A model generated the notes under the pieces. The model had not been told where the DNA came from. It saw only the letters and a list, made by a program, of their open reading frames with translations, and searched no databases. The position numbers and the translations under genes are program-made. From a virus, in IMG/VR virus record IMGVR_UViG_3300030102_003764, positions 1 through 20,355 of that record: a DNA stretch of 20,355 bases. The stretch is one strand, 5' to 3'. Of this stretch, positions 7,718 to 13,998 are shown piece by piece; the stretch's first letter is position 1, and each line of letters begins with the position of its first letter.

Positions 7718-8184
7718 TATCGTAGAGCTATAATATCAGTGGCTGTTGCAGTCTTAACACGAACCACATGAACTGGAATAAAGGTCCCTGCGGGTATGTT
7801 TTTAAATGTTACAGCATCATCCCCAGAAGTTTGAACTGCTATATCTCCTGCTCCACCAACATATAGTAGCGCTGGAGATGGAATGTTTTTATATATAGTG
7901 TAATCTTCTCCAATAATAGTAAAAATATCAGTATCAAGAGTCAATTGAGTGTCACTGTCTACGGATGCCACCCTGGTAATCGCAGGAGTTCCGCCATAAC
8001 TAACAACAATGTCGTCCGCCTCAATACCTAGAGACTCAAAAGACGCAGCACTGTCAATAAGCTTGCCCGTCGAAAGTGATGTGACGTCATTAAATGTGAT
8101 AGCATGAGCTGGAGATGGGATGTCAATGGTTGTGCTAGGAACGACAGGAATCGCTCTTTCTGGTTGTAATTTCTGATTTGCCAT
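7717..8184 (-). CDS. Virion-associated protein with a widespread phage structural domain
   Basis: The product has 155 residues, all beta-like. The C-terminal third reads LLYVGGAGDIAVQTSGDDAV, TFKNIPAGTFIPVHVVRVKT and ends ATDIIALR. I recall this pattern (GxAGDI..T...GD.VTFKN.PAG.F.PV.V.RV..T.AT.I.AL) as common in small virion proteins of many phages, often described as head decoration or spike-type. The middle part (about 35-95) has a separate acidic beta segment (DVTSLSTGKLIDSAASFESL). A TAnnTTTG box (TAACTTTG on the minus strand, 8196-8189) sits just upstream of the ATG. Structural role inferred from the pattern. Confidence 0.65.
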   Translation of the reverse strand: MANQKLQPERAIPVVPSTTIDIPSPAHAITFNDVTSLSTGKLIDSAASFESLGIEADDIVVSYGGTPAITRVASVDSDTQLTLDTDIFTIIGEDYTIYKNIPSPALLYVGGAGDIAVQTSGDDAVTFKNIPAGTFIPVHVVRVKTATATDIIALR

Positions 8185-8197
8185 AGTACAAAGTTAA

Positions 8198-8356
8198 CTA
8201 TTTTCTCTTATACGGAAATAGTCTGTTTAGGGTGTCTCTTCGCTCACCGCATCCACATGGCCTACCTGTTACCTCAGAGGCCTTATCGACGACCTTCTTG
8301 ATTCCCGTAGCCTTAGTAAACTTCTCTATACTATCGCCTAGTCCTCTTGACTTCAT
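8198..8356 (-). CDS. 52-residue Cys-containing phage protein
   Basis: This short frame starts at ATG 8356-8354 inside the stop of the preceding gene (TAATG) and ends with TAG at 8200-8198. The peptide has a basic helix (SRGLGDSIEKFTKATGIKK) and a C-terminal cluster GRPCGCGERRDTLNRLFPYK. The CGCGERR...LNRLFPYK motif is, as I remember, a recurrent ending of small proteins in Bacteroidota phages. The two cysteines might bind a metal or form a disulfide. Function unknown. The overlap with its neighbours and the motif make it a convincing gene despite its size. Confidence 0.75.
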   Translation of the reverse strand: MKSRGLGDSIEKFTKATGIKKVVDKASEVTGRPCGCGERRDTLNRLFPYKRK

Positions 8357-9189
8357 TATCTTACTCCGTACTTACCACTTGTGACAGGTGCTGGGTTGAT
8401 GTAGTATATAGGCTTTCTTCCGCCCCCAATTTGCATTTGCCCCGAACCTCTTCTATTAACCATTCCCTTGAATCCTGCGTCTGGGTTAAACCTCCCTCCT
8501 TTGTATGATTTACCATAAGGATTGCCACTTGAATGCCTTCTTCGCTCCCTTTCTAGTTTCTTTGAATCCCGAAGACTTCCTCCTTGATTTAAGTTGGATG
8601 TTAGTCTTCTGTTTGGATTAAAGTCTTGAACTCCCTGCTTGGCTAGTTTTCTTCTGCTTCTAGAGTATCTACCCATTCCAGATGCTCTTAACTCTTGAGA
8701 GTCACCTATGTCAGCTCCAGACTGAGGTCTGCCTCCACCAGGAAGCCTATATGTGCCTCCATATGATTTAGCACCTCCGTAAGCCCTTGCTCTAGAGCCA
8801 ATAGAAGTATTCATTCTAGATGTCGTAGGCAGATTTTTAGCATCGCCCCTTTGGCTTGTTCTAGTTCTTCTTACTACGTACTCAGCTCCTTTCTCGTCGC
8901 CTGGCGTGTATGCAACTCCTCGACCTCTAGCTCTATCTTTTCTTCTTTGGTTGACGTTTCTATATCTTGTAACAGTCTTTTCAAATCCAACTTGATTTCC
9001 AGCGGCATCAAACACAGGAGTCAATGTTTTCTCTCTGTATGACTTACCCTTGGCTTTTCGCCTAGCCTGAGTAGTTACAGACTGATATCCAACGGTACTC
9101 CCTTGGTCGTTTGTTACTCGATTTAAAACAGTAGTTCTACGTGCTTTCCGACCCTTGCCCTTGTTATCAAATTTTCTTTGCCTATCCAT
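8356..9189 (-). CDS. Very basic Arg/Lys/Gly-rich protein, possible virion or DNA-binding protein
   Basis: The product has 277 residues with a strong positive charge along its whole length and low hydrophobicity, so it is probably largely disordered. Two related stretches occur near residues 19-41 (TTVLNRVTNDQGSTVGYQSV) and 54-76 (EKTLTPVFDAAGNQVGFEKT), suggesting an internal duplication. Later parts are Gly/Arg/Ser-rich (RRLTSNLNQGGSLRDSKKL, GGGRKPIYYINPAP). Such a protein could bind DNA inside the capsid or be a flexible virion component. No family is recognised. A TATATTTG box (minus, 9212-9205) lies 15 bases upstream of the ATG. Confidence 0.65.
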   Translation of the reverse strand: MDRQRKFDNKGKGRKARRTTVLNRVTNDQGSTVGYQSVTTQARRKAKGKSYREKTLTPVFDAAGNQVGFEKTVTRYRNVNQRRKDRARGRGVAYTPGDEKGAEYVVRRTRTSQRGDAKNLPTTSRMNTSIGSRARAYGGAKSYGGTYRLPGGGRPQSGADIGDSQELRASGMGRYSRSRRKLAKQGVQDFNPNRRLTSNLNQGGSLRDSKKLERERRRHSSGNPYGKSYKGGRFNPDAGFKGMVNRRGSGQMQIGGGRKPIYYINPAPVTSGKYGVR

Positions 9190-9212
9190 TGAATGTTGTT
9201 TTTACAAATATA

Positions 9213-9503
9213 CTAGTATTTTCCTTTCCTACTTTTGGGCGAAGACTTGGTTGAACCACCCTTGCCAGCCCAAAGAGTTTTACACGCCCAATATCGAGCG
9301 GTCAACTTACTCTTTGCTGAGCCACACTTGTGTCTTGCCCTAAATGATTTCCTTGCAGCGGCAGAGTAGTTATGCCCATAACCCTTCGCACCGAAATGTA
9401 TCAGCTTCTCCTTGCCTCCTTCACAGGCCTTGACCATCTTCTTCTTGCCAGCCCTGTCTGAAGGCCTAGGCTTGTTACATGGCATAGAAGCTTTATTGGC
9501 CAT
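9213..9503 (-). CDS. Small basic Cys-rich conserved phage protein
   Basis: The product has 96 residues, rich in Lys, Ala and Gly. The core reads KLIHFGAKGYGHNYSAAARK and KLTARYWACKTLWAGKGG, a pattern I remember from short conserved proteins of marine phages and other large viruses (IxFGxKGYxxNYS...R..F.ARH...K..ARYWA..). Cysteines lie at about 9, 27, 60 and 73. Function is unknown; a nucleic-acid or virion role is suggested by charge and by its place among other small basic late proteins. Confidence 0.7.
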   Translation of the reverse strand: MANKASMPCNKPRPSDRAGKKKMVKACEGGKEKLIHFGAKGYGHNYSAAARKSFRARHKCGSAKSKLTARYWACKTLWAGKGGSTKSSPKSRKGKY

Positions 9504-9505
9504 AA

Positions 9506-9922
9506 TTATCTGTTTCTTCTGAACTCCTGTCTAGCCTCTTTAATCTTGCCCTTTTTGTACTGACGCTCGGCCTTACCTGTAAGAACATTACCCTGGTCAT
9601 CATAAGTGAATCCAGTCGCTCCACCCTCTCTGATTCTTTCGATTCTTGCTCTTAAGCCTTGTCTAGTTGTGATAGGCATTTGATTTTCAGGCCTAACTTT
9701 TGTCGCTCCGCCCTCTTCTATATACATCTCGAAGTCTCTTTGTGGATTGTTAGACTTTCTAACGGTCCTAGCTTCTCTACTAGTGTCTTTTCTCTTTCTA
9801 ATGCCTCTTTTTTTCTTTGGGTCTCCCCCACTTTCACCATCGGTAGACATTGTAGATTCTGGCTCTACAATTTTTAACGTGTTAACCGCTCTGTCCCTAA
9901 ATGGTGTTTTTCCGTACATCAT
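9506..9922 (-). CDS. Basic hydrophilic protein, unknown
   Basis: The product has 138 residues, highly charged (Arg, Lys, Glu) and lacking hydrophobic segments. The N-terminal half has a Ser/Gly/Asp stretch followed by the basic run PKKKRGIRKRKDTSREARTV, and the C-terminus is ERQYKKGKIKEARQEFRRNR. A short TYDDQGNVLTG element resembles one in the large basic protein two genes downstream (FDAAGNQVG), hinting at shared ancestry or binding mode. It is probably largely disordered. The start could be either of two adjacent ATGs (9922 or 9919). No known family recognised. Confidence 0.6.
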   Translation of the reverse strand: MMYGKTPFRDRAVNTLKIVEPESTMSTDGESGGDPKKKRGIRKRKDTSREARTVRKSNNPQRDFEMYIEEGGATKVRPENQMPITTRQGLRARIERIREGGATGFTYDDQGNVLTGKAERQYKKGKIKEARQEFRRNR

Positions 9923-9924
9923 GT

Positions 9925-10098
9925 TTACTTTATTAATGATTTAGTTGCAGACCACAACTTTGTGGCAGCAATGCCTAAGCCTGCACCGCCAATAACAGTA
10001 ACACCCTTAGTCAATAAAACTCCTGCAATAATTGCAGCATACACAGCCACAGCTAAATCGCTAGTAGCCCACTTTAAAATTTCGTTTAATTTTTTCAT
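9925..10098 (-). CDS. 57-residue single-span membrane protein
   Basis: A short frame from ATG 10098-10096 to TAA 9927-9925 encodes MKKLNEILKWATSDLAVAVY followed by a hydrophobic, Gly/Ala-rich segment (AAIIAGVLLTKGVTVIGGAG) and a short amphipathic tail. The glycine-rich hydrophobic stretch resembles small holin-like or virion membrane peptides. It sits only two bases from the next gene in a block with no real gaps, which supports it being coding. No family recognised. Confidence 0.65.
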   Translation of the reverse strand: MKKLNEILKWATSDLAVAVYAAIIAGVLLTKGVTVIGGAGLGIAATKLWSATKSLIK

Positions 10099-10114
10099 GT
10101 CTTAAAGATAGTAA

Positions 10115-10369
10115 TTATCCTTTAGTGTATTTCTTAGTCACTTTCCCTGCACGAGTGTTCGCAACAACAGTCTTCCCTCTCGCACCCGCACGTTTCTTCT
10201 TCCGTGCAGTAGCTGCACGTTCCGCCTTGCTCATGCTCCGAGCCTTCGCCAAAGGAAGACATCTGTCTGGATTCTTCTTGTCCTTGCTCGTCCCGCAAGC
10301 ACCCTTTATCGAGCCGTCTGCACCTATCCTTACCCATTTCTCGTCCCTCCATTTCTTAAGCTCCCCCAT
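10115..10369 (-). CDS. Small basic protein, DUF5872-like
   Basis: This 84-residue protein contains KWVRIGADGSIKGACGTSKD directly followed by KKNPDRCLPLAKARSMSKAE, then a very basic tail (RKKKRAGARGKTVV). This KWVRIxxDGxIxGxCGTSKDKKNPxRCLP pattern is one I know from marine phages and large DNA viruses (DUF5872-type), function unknown. Two Cys (25 and 37) flank a basic loop and may bind metal or form a disulfide. Basic charge and the surrounding small basic genes point to a virion or nucleic-acid role. Its start overlaps the upstream gene by 14 bases. Confidence 0.75.
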   Translation of the reverse strand: MGELKKWRDEKWVRIGADGSIKGACGTSKDKKNPDRCLPLAKARSMSKAERAATARKKKRAGARGKTVVANTRAGKVTKKYTKG

Positions 10370-10499
10370 CTTTTTTCTTCTTAGACTTAACTATCTCCGC
10401 CTGCAAATCTGGTGGCAGTGTCTGCTGAGCCTTTGTTAGATATCTATCAATCTGAGCATCCCTCATTGGAATCTTGCTATACTTTACTTTACTTCCCAT
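10356..10499 (-). CDS. 47-residue hydrophilic protein, unknown
   Basis: This frame starts at ATG 10499-10497 within the stop of the preceding gene (TAATG) and ends at TAA 10358-10356, overlapping the next gene by 14 bases. The peptide (MGSKVKYSKIPMRDAQIDRY, then a helix and a KSKKKK tail) is basic and soluble. No family is recognised; the coupled junctions on both sides are the main evidence that it is real. Confidence 0.65.
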   Translation of the reverse strand: MGSKVKYSKIPMRDAQIDRYLTKAQQTLPPDLQAEIVKSKKKKDGGA

Positions 10500-10666
10500 T
10501 ATTTCTTTTTTCTATGAACTTTCTGAATGTCAAAGTTGGCAAACTTAGACGAACCTGTGTGTTTTTTATATCCAGTTGAAGGGTCTTTCATTAATTTTAG
10601 TTTACCGCCCTTACCCTTCATCCAATGAAATCCTTTAGGGGACGGAACTCTTTTCTTATCAGCCAT
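10499..10666 (-). CDS. 55-residue Lys-rich protein, unknown
   Basis: This frame runs from ATG 10666-10664 to TAA 10501-10499, with TAATG overlaps at both ends. The peptide is strongly basic (VPSPKGFHWMKGKGGKLKLM, then GYKKHTGSSKF and a HRKKK end). Proteins with a 'KGxHWMKxKGGKLKLMK' look are common among short late proteins of marine phages as I remember them; function unknown. It could bind DNA or be a capsid component. Confidence 0.65.
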   Translation of the reverse strand: MADKKRVPSPKGFHWMKGKGGKLKLMKDPSTGYKKHTGSSKFANFDIQKVHRKKK

Positions 10667-10755
10667 TAGTATCCTTTTTTAGTTGACTTATTGTTTTTCT
10701 TAGTTGATGTCTTGTTTTTCTTAGTTGATGTCTTGCTTTTCTTTGACTTGTACAT
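10666..10755 (-). CDS. 29-residue Lys/Ser/Thr repeat peptide (histone-tail-like)
   Basis: This frame runs from ATG 10755-10753 to TAA 10668-10666, the stop overlapping the next ATG. The peptide is almost only Lys, Ser, Thr and Asn: MYKSKKSKTSTKKN, a second KTSTKKN, then NKSTKKGY. The KTSTKKN unit is encoded by a perfect 21-base tandem duplication. Both junctions are coupled like those of the neighbouring genes, so a real product is plausible in spite of its size. It resembles DNA-condensing or histone-tail-like peptides; this resemblance is compositional only. Confidence 0.6.
   Translation of the reverse strand: MYKSKKSKTSTKKNKTSTKKNNKSTKKGY
10691..10732. repeat. 21-base tandem repeat inside the 29-residue peptide gene
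   Basis: Two identical, directly adjacent 21-base units at 10691-10711 and 10712-10732, each beginning TTGTTTTTCTTAG, followed by a degenerate third unit to about 10753. The length is a multiple of three, so expansion changes the number of KTSTKKN units without breaking the frame. Confidence 0.85.
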
Positions 10756-10757
10756 AT

Positions 10758-10919
10758 CTATTTCTTTTTATCACCCTTAGCATAGTTAGGGTCTTTACAA
10801 TACTTAGAGGCCGCCATATTCGCATACGCTGATGGGTATGTGTCAAACGTCCTCTTTGCCCACGCTATGCCCGCGGGACAAATTTTGTTTCCTTTCTTTT
10901 TTGTTCTTCCCTTTGCCAT
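10758..10919 (-). CDS. 53-residue basic Cys-containing protein
   Basis: This frame runs from ATG 10919-10917 to TAG 10760-10758. The peptide has a basic head (AKGRTKKKGNKICPAGIAWA) and a compact core KRTFDTYPSAYANMAASKYC with a KGDKKK end. Cysteines at 14 and 41 bracket the YPSAYANMAAS segment, a pattern I have seen in short conserved proteins of aquatic phages. Function unknown; grouped with the other small basic late proteins. Confidence 0.7.
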   Translation of the reverse strand: MAKGRTKKKGNKICPAGIAWAKRTFDTYPSAYANMAASKYCKDPNYAKGDKKK

Positions 10920-10925
10920 TACTAT

Positions 10926-11195
10926 TTAAGGTTCGTATCTATAAATTAATTTATCAATTGCAGCGTTTCGCATTGCAGTTTTTTCCTTTATCATGTCCAC
11001 TTCTTTTTTTGAAGGTCTTGCCGTAGAGCCACTCTTTGACTGCTTAGCAAAAACAATATCAGGCTGATTTGCTGACCCTGTCTCATATTCAAGTTCTTTT
11101 GCATGATTGAAGACATGACTCTTTACTTTTCTGTATTTAGAAATCTTAGTCTTTTTTTTCTTGCCGCCGTCTCTTTTTCCTTTCTCGTTTGACAT
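10926..11195 (-). CDS. Basic hydrophilic small protein, unknown
   Basis: The product has 89 residues. The Lys-rich N-terminus (KGKRDGGKKKKTKISKYRKV) precedes a mixed-charge helical part ending in MRNAAIDKLIYRYEP. No membrane segment, cysteine pattern or enzyme motif is visible. It follows the beta-rich 105-residue gene with four bases between and is in the same late block of basic proteins. Confidence 0.6.
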   Translation of the reverse strand: MSNEKGKRDGGKKKKTKISKYRKVKSHVFNHAKELEYETGSANQPDIVFAKQSKSGSTARPSKKEVDMIKEKTAMRNAAIDKLIYRYEP

Positions 11196-11199
11196 AGTT

Positions 11200-11517
11200 T
11201 TAAAATGTATATCTAATACCCGCAGAGACCTTCTGTGGTCCTTTTGGGTCTACGTTAATATTAAGGTTCAAGTTACCCTTTTTAAATTTCTTGCTGAAGT
11301 TCGCTCCGAAACTTAGTGCGGGCTTGTAACTTAACCCCTGTTTAAATAATAGAGCAGGCCTAGTATTTCTCATAGTAGTGCTGAGCGTAGTCGTGAATCC
11401 TCTTTTGCCACTCATACTTAAGTCTGCCTGCGGAGTGTAATTACTCTGCAAAGGATTAAAGTCCCTAAACCTCATTGAGAAAGGTCCGCTTCTAAATTGT
11501 GGACTTAGCCTGCTCAT
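11200..11517 (-). CDS. Small beta-rich protein, unknown
   Basis: The product has 105 residues. Alternating polar/hydrophobic stretches (ALSFGANFSKKFKKGNLNLN, then VSAGIRYTF at the C-terminus) look like outer-membrane beta-strands, and the terminal aromatic Phe is also typical of beta-barrel proteins. There is no clear signal peptide, so it may instead be a small virion beta protein. It overlaps the upstream gene by four bases (ATGA-type junction at 11514-11517). Confidence 0.6.
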   Translation of the reverse strand: MSRLSPQFRSGPFSMRFRDFNPLQSNYTPQADLSMSGKRGFTTTLSTTMRNTRPALLFKQGLSYKPALSFGANFSKKFKKGNLNLNINVDPKGPQKVSAGIRYTF

Positions 11518-11756
11518 GCCCTACCTCTGTTTCGTGCTCTGTTTTTACTCTGCGCTTCCAAGAACGTAGAGCCATTCCTTCTATGAGACACGTCCTTCTT
11601 GTCGCCATTACCATAAGTACCCTTCTCTCTGTTGAGCCTATTCAGCTCTGCTCTCTTGGCTTTTTGCCCAGGTCGCTTGTTATACTCTTTCTGGTACTCA
11701 AGCCTTTTTTTGCGAGCTTCAGGGTTTTTCTTGTAATATTCCGAGGTGCGACTCAT
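11514..11756 (-). CDS. First gene of the late block, small basic conserved phage protein
   Basis: This 80-residue, highly basic protein starts MSRTSEYYKKNPEARKKRLE and continues with LNRLNREKGTYGNGDKKDVS followed by H and an RNRARNRGRA tail. I recall the 'YYKKNPEA...K...NRxKGTYGNGDxKDxSH' pattern from many marine phages; its function is not known to me. It is the promoter-proximal gene of the roughly 12-kb minus-strand late operon. A TATCTTTG box (minus, 11771-11764) lies eight bases or so upstream, inside the 14-base gap to the divergent winged-helix gene. Confidence 0.75.
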   Translation of the reverse strand: MSRTSEYYKKNPEARKKRLEYQKEYNKRPGQKAKRAELNRLNREKGTYGNGDKKDVSHRRNGSTFLEAQSKNRARNRGRA

Positions 11757-11763
11757 ATATTAG

Positions 11764-11771
11764 CAAAGATA
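11764..11771 (-). promoter_or_regulatory. Possible -7 promoter box of the late block
   Basis: On the minus strand the bases read TATCTTTG, matching the Bacteroidota -7 consensus TAnnTTTG. A convincing TTTG at about -33 is not visible, so this is a half-match. If active, transcription would begin almost at the ATG at 11756, giving a leaderless or near-leaderless mRNA. Confidence 0.35.
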
Positions 11772-12193
11772 TGGAAAATATACTCAAGTACTGGAAGGTG
11801 GTCAGAGAGTGGATGAAAGCCAAGCACGGGCTCACTCAGGCTGACCTAGATATGCTTTTATTCCTCTATGATGAGGGCACATTCAGGCAAGCAGACCTAG
11901 TGAAGTTTGAGAAACTACTATCGTGGGATAGGAAGCGCCAACAGCGCCTTATGGATAATGGATGGATTGCATTGCTGGTAGCAAGAACGCCCAAGCGCAA
12001 CACCACATATAGACTAACAATAAAAGGAAAGAGAGCACTAACAGAAATGTACAAACGCCTCTACGGAGAGGTGTTCGACGAGTCGAACCCCCTCTACCGT
12101 AATGACGCTGGTTACCAAGCCAAAAGATACCGCCGATTTATTGAGAATCTGAATCAGGAGCGCATACAATTACTGCGTCACGGTCACGAATAA
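11771..12193 (+). CDS. Winged-helix (MarR-like) DNA-binding protein
   Basis: This 140-residue protein has a helical start (MENILKYWKVVREWMKAKHG), a DMLLFLYDEGTFRQADLVKF segment, a recognition-helix-like stretch SWDRKRQQRLMDNGWIALLV (about 51-70), and a wing RTPKRNTTYRLTIKGKRAL (72-90). This order (helices, recognition helix, then a Lys/Arg wing with 'YRLTxKGKRAL') is typical of MarR-like winged helices. A gene of this look is common in Bacteroidota phages as I recall. It is divergent from the late block (14 bases between starts), so it may control late transcription. Its 3' end overlaps groES on the other strand by 56 bases. Confidence 0.65.
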   Translation: MENILKYWKVVREWMKAKHGLTQADLDMLLFLYDEGTFRQADLVKFEKLLSWDRKRQQRLMDNGWIALLVARTPKRNTTYRLTIKGKRALTEMYKRLYGEVFDESNPLYRNDAGYQAKRYRRFIENLNQERIQLLRHGHE

Positions 12194-12416
12194 CGGTGAT
12201 AACCATTCCGTCAAACATGGCGTCGTGCCCTGCACTCTTGTCGTAGTAAATAACATCACCCTCCTTTACGCAGGTGACTTTGTCTCCAGCTCCTAGCACA
12301 ATACCTTTATTATATCTGAAATGCAGTGCATCGTCCTCAGACAACAATAAACCGCTCTCGTTTTTGAGCTCTTCCTGAATCTTTTCGATTATTACGTAAT
12401 TATTCACCGCTTTCAT
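12138..12416 (-). CDS. groES: Phage GroES-type co-chaperonin
   Basis: This 92-residue protein fits the GroES fold and length: the N-terminal strand NNYVIIEKIQ, a mobile-loop segment EELKNESGLLLSEDD (about 15-29) with a hydrophobic GLLL tip equivalent to the GIVL of GroES, the core KGIVLGAG then VKEGDVIYYDK, and final strands MVITVIRDRDAVIV. A short polar tail follows. Seven subunits would cap the adjacent phage GroEL to enclose substrate. It follows groEL (17-base overlap), the reverse of the bacterial groES-groEL order. The last 56 bases overlap the convergent winged-helix gene, so the two transcripts could form a short double strand. Confidence 0.88.
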   Translation of the reverse strand: MKAVNNYVIIEKIQEELKNESGLLLSEDDALHFRYNKGIVLGAGDKVTCVKEGDVIYYDKSAGHDAMFDGMVITVIRDRDAVIVCAPDSDSQ

Positions 12417-13998
12417 ATGTTCTTGCTAAAGTTACTATTGCATTTGTACTAAGTATTGTCGTGGCAACCGACACCGCATTCTGTAGTGCGTTCTTCGTTA
12501 CCTTGGCAGGGTCAACGATTCCCATCTCAAACATATCACCATATTGGCTGTTCTTGACGTCATATCCCTGTACACCCCCAAAGAATCCATTCTCGATGAT
12601 GTCTTCTAGGTCGTATCCTGCGTTCTCCACTATCTGAGTGATGGGAGCCCTAAGTGCGTTGCACAAAATCTTACATGCGACACTCTTCTCGTCATCACCA
12701 TCAAATTCATCAACATCACATGTGTTGTTATATAGCGCTACACCCCCTCCAGGGAGTATACCCTCCTCTAGTGCCGACTTAACAGCACACACGGCGTCGT
12801 CTACCCTATCATACAGCTCTTTCTGCTCTATATCGGAGTTACCCCCTACATAAATCACCCCAATGGCTCCTTGGAGCCCTGCAATACGCTTAGAAATGAA
12901 GTCTTTGTCCTGTTTTTTAGACGCTTCCTCTCTTTGAACCTCTAATTCTTCAACTCGCTGCTTGATTTCATCGGTATGCTCATCCCCCCTAATGATAATT
13001 GTCTTATCACGGCTAACAATGACCTTCTCTGCACGGCCTAAGTCCGAAAAATTGGCAAATTGTATGTTGTCACCCGTCTGCTCGGAGAAATACTTAGCCC
13101 CAAGAGCCAATGCAATGTCTCCCATCAGCTCATGCTTACGATATCCGAAGTCTGGTGGTATAATATTGCAGAATTTTAGTCCATTTCTGACCACATTGGC
13201 CGCTAAAGTGTTAATAACGTTGGTTGAGCACGGCCCGATAATCAAAAGTTTCTTTTGGTCGTTAATAATCTTCTTCAAAACGTTCTCTACGCTTATCAGA
13301 TTCGATATCTCTTGGTCTGTTACAAGAACATGCACGTCTTCGAGTATACACTCGTCCCGCTTCTGGTCGTTTACAAACAATGGAGAGGTGTACCCCCTAT
13401 CTAACTGTATCCCTTGAGTAACCTCAGAGGTGGTGTTAGGGGTCTGACTCTTCTCTACAGTAACAATTCCATTCTTTAACCCTACTTTCCTGTAGGTGTC
13501 TGCAATAATCTTCCCTATCTCCTCATCATTATTCGCAGATATGGTGGCTACGTCCTGTAGTCTACGTTGGTTTATCTTAACTGAGTCTTTATCAAGGGCC
13601 TTTATGATGCTTTGCGCCTTCTTATTAATCGCACGTATCACCTCCGTCACATTATGATGGGGCTCAATCAGCCTTAGTCCCTCCATTACAATGGCTTCCG
13701 TCAATACGATGGCTGTTGTAGTTCCATCACCAGACGATAGGGCCGTCCTATCGGCTGCTTCCTTTACCATGCGAACAGCGAGGTTCTCGACAGGGTCGAG
13801 GAGCGCGATGGAGCGAGCCACGGTGACTCCATCCTTTGTGACTGTAATGCCATGCGTATGCTCGTTAGATTCTATAAGGACCGTACGGCCTCTTGGGCCG
13901 AGGGTTGACTTCACTGCCTTAGCTATCTGTTTAATGCCACTAACTAAGCGTTCTCGTGCCTTGTCATCGAAAGACAAGTTCTTTGGTTGGTAATTCAT
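12400..13998 (-). CDS. groEL: Phage GroEL chaperonin (full length)
   Basis: This 532-residue ATP-driven folding cage protein has all main family signatures: LGPRGR (33-38), KDGVTVA (55-61), GDGTTT (90-95), the apical RGYTSPLFVND (201-211), and RVDDA with the ATPase aspartate (D401, equivalent to D398 of E. coli) before GILPGGGVAL. The C-terminus reads TLARTYESGE and lacks the usual Gly-Gly-Met tail that lines the cage floor. Apical substrate/GroES-binding positions are partly conserved. It is the first gene of a minus-strand groEL-groES unit with its promoter presumably in 13999-14060. Phage groEL genes are uncommon and are thought to fold virion proteins. Chaperonin identity is certain; the client is inferred. 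Confidence 0.95.
   Translation of the reverse strand: MNYQPKNLSFDDKARERLVSGIKQIAKAVKSTLGPRGRTVLIESNEHTHGITVTKDGVTVARSIALLDPVENLAVRMVKEAADRTALSSGDGTTTAIVLTEAIVMEGLRLIEPHHNVTEVIRAINKKAQSIIKALDKDSVKINQRRLQDVATISANNDEEIGKIIADTYRKVGLKNGIVTVEKSQTPNTTSEVTQGIQLDRGYTSPLFVNDQKRDECILEDVHVLVTDQEISNLISVENVLKKIINDQKKLLIIGPCSTNVINTLAANVVRNGLKFCNIIPPDFGYRKHELMGDIALALGAKYFSEQTGDNIQFANFSDLGRAEKVIVSRDKTIIIRGDEHTDEIKQRVEELEVQREEASKKQDKDFISKRIAGLQGAIGVIYVGGNSDIEQKELYDRVDDAVCAVKSALEEGILPGGGVALYNNTCDVDEFDGDDEKSVACKILCNALRAPITQIVENAGYDLEDIIENGFFGGVQGYDVKNSQYGDMFEMGIVDPAKVTKNALQNAVSVATTILSTNAIVTLARTYESGE

Noticed and set aside
10134-10352. 72-residue minus-strand frame within the DUF5872-like gene
   Set aside because: Another frame of the same DNA with Glu/Cys-rich translation; the DUF5872-like frame has the recognisable motif.
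11866-12054. Minus-strand frame opposite the winged-helix gene
   Set aside because: Antisense shadow; the plus frame has a clear domain.
12962-13993. Long plus-strand frames opposite groEL (151 and 100 residues)
   Set aside because: GroEL is unambiguous; these translations are Ser/Thr-rich and match no family.
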